22,500 nucleotides of DNA from Sphaeroforma sirkka. Its lineage: Eukaryota > Opisthokonta > Ichthyosporea > Ichthyophonida. The notes beneath the pieces are model-generated. The model searched no databases and was not told the origin of the DNA. It saw nothing but the letters and a program-made list of their open reading frames with translations. Shown here one piece after another: positions 21,223 to 22,500 of this stretch; positions within the stretch are counted from its first letter, which is position 1; the number at the start of each line of letters is the position of its first letter. The position numbers and the translations under genes are program-made. The DNA lies in NCBI GenBank assembly GCA_001586965.3, contig LUCW03002190.1, positions 75,001-97,500 of the forward strand, given 5' to 3'.

Positions 21223-21569
21223 TTTTTTTCAACGATCGGACAGCTTATTGAGTGCAGCTTCCAAAATAACTTTGTAGTTGATTTGTCCTAAATAAAAGTA
21301 ATAAGTTTTAAAAATCAAAGTCATTATTAAAGTTGGAACTTATATTGTACCCCTAGCTTAGCTGTGGGCCCGTTGTGGGAGAAATAGTTTATGAACTAAT
21401 AGACTACCCCTACGATTTTAAGCCTTCAATCCCCGCGGGCCGACGAAGTAAATCCACTGCGCCATTCATGTCCTATTTTTTTCTGTTTTTAAAAACAAAT
21501 AAAAAAATTGCAGGATTCGAAAAATAAAAATCATAAATCCCCGGTTGGAAGATGTGTTTTTTTTTTTAA
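21223..21569. other. AT-rich spacer, no gene seen
   Basis: Only a short G+C-rich patch (about 21428-21447, CCCGCGGGCC core) stands out. Confidence 0.5.
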
Positions 21570-21983
21570 ATGATGCTTTTTTTTGGCACAGATTCTATTC
21601 TCAGAATTTCTCACTGTAACAAACCTCTTTTTTTGTTTCCTATTTACATACCTATTTTATTATTTGCCACTTTTTTTGTCCACTTTTTTTGTCCACCTTT
21701 TATAGTGGGACTCGAAACATATTATCAATATACTATGCACCAGAATATAATAGGACACTGCTGTATGAATGTCCTTCGGACGTTAGTTCGATACCCTATA
21801 CATTATCAAGTCTCCTTCTCTTTGGCTACGTGTGCTCCGCTATACTCTCACAAGGGAAGTGAAATAGCAAGTATTTTTATAATAACCATAAGTGAACTAC
21901 AATATATGTACATAAGAATGGCGGTATTATTCCTGTTGGGTGTGAACGCTCAATTGTTGTTCTGGGTGCGGGATATATGGTAG
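21570..21983 (+). CDS. Uncertain 137-codon ORF
   Basis: ATG at 21570 opens a frame to TAG at 21981. The product would be hydrophobic, with two or three membrane-like stretches (LFLFPIYIPILLFATFFVHFF near residues 20-40; a C-terminal IRMAVLFLLGVNAQLLFW). T-rich DNA yields such sequences by chance, and the first third lies in poly-T sequence including a 13-bp tandem repeat (CCACTTTTTTTGT, about 21668-21693). No family, no introns and no neighbours support it. Confidence 0.15.
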   Translation: MMLFFGTDSILRISHCNKPLFLFPIYIPILLFATFFVHFFCPPFIVGLETYYQYTMHQNIIGHCCMNVLRTLVRYPIHYQVSFSLATCAPLYSHKGSEIASIFIITISELQYMYIRMAVLFLLGVNAQLLFWVRDIW

Positions 21984-22500
21984 TTAGGGATATTGCCTAC
22001 CAAGTGATGTATGCGTAACGCCATCAGTTGAACCACAAATTGGATGTTTGATATGCACGATGCGCGTTACTGCACTGGTGAATGTACCTCTACCTTTCTC
22101 GAGAGAGAGCCACTGGGGCCTGGACAGAAAAAAGATTTGACTGTACATATATATATAATTATTTTTTTTTAGGTTTTTTTATATAAAAACACAATCAAAA
22201 ACCAATATGAAAAAGTATAAAATCTCTGGACATTGGGACAAGTCCGTATGTAGGACGACATATTGAAGCATATGTAGCTAAATATCAGTAAAAACAACTA
22301 ATCAATGTCAGTATTCCATAGCCTTCTAAATGTACAATTCAGACCGTCCGTTTCTCTCACGCTACTGAAGGGGTTCATTATCGATGATGGAAATAGAATA
22401 TATAAACGAGAACACAACTATAGCAATATTGAGAGTGAATATCGACTGTGATATCACAGTTACCTAAAGCTAAAATCTTTCGCACGATGGACGCAATAAA
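21984..22500. other. Right edge, no gene seen
   Basis: Both strands carry frequent stops. There is a short CTCGAGAGAGAG patch near 22099 and no recognisable element. Confidence 0.5.

Overview
This is a eukaryotic window. It holds one spliced gene with consensus GT..AG introns, a large degraded Ty3/gypsy-type retroelement, remnants of other mobile or host genes, and long AT-rich tracts with (TA)n microsatellites. There are no bacterial-style operons. The sequence cannot fix the species. Short introns, sparse genes, heavy (TA)n content and a TTTAGGG-like motif would fit a unicellular eukaryote with a repeat-rich genome; an ichthyosporean-like protist is only a guess.

Layout. Bases 1-633 read on the minus strand as one frame broken by three stops, so this is an old coding sequence. 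It ends where a 1.06-kb direct repeat begins. The repeat occurs twice (634-1693 and 1913-2974, about 97% identical by hand alignment) and carries a leader plus the gag start of a retroelement. The second copy leads into gag, protease, RT, RNase H, a domain resembling the DAM-like methylase of DIRS elements, a 5'-deleted integrase and an integrase C-terminal extension (to about 7796). The element is dead: it has frameshifts, stops in RT and a deletion in integrase, and no 3' copy of the repeat is visible. A tRNA-like sequence lies antisense inside gag. Bases 7985-8791 are another frameshifted coding relic.

Bases 9723-10366 are a compound (TA)n/(GT)n microsatellite. Bases 10790-13391 (minus) hold the only intact-looking gene: three exons with matching phases that encode 769 residues. 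It has a folded-looking N-terminal ~200 residues and a long disordered, basic, Ser/Gln-rich tail. I do not recognise the family; a nuclear regulatory protein is an inference.

Bases 14090-15391 are bounded by diverged inverted repeats that start with CCAGTCCCA and end internally with a 14-nt TGACGA-type palindrome. Both outer ends sit against TA repeats, and minus-strand coding debris lies inside, so this looks like a decayed DNA transposon. From 15.4 kb to the end I see no convincing gene, only AT-rich DNA, hairpins, two more (TA)n blocks, an 850-bp cryptically simple region and a telomere-like hairpin near 21.2 kb.

The retroelement genes would have worked as one Gag-Pol unit: particle, protease, reverse transcription, integration. 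They have no evident functional link with the spliced gene.
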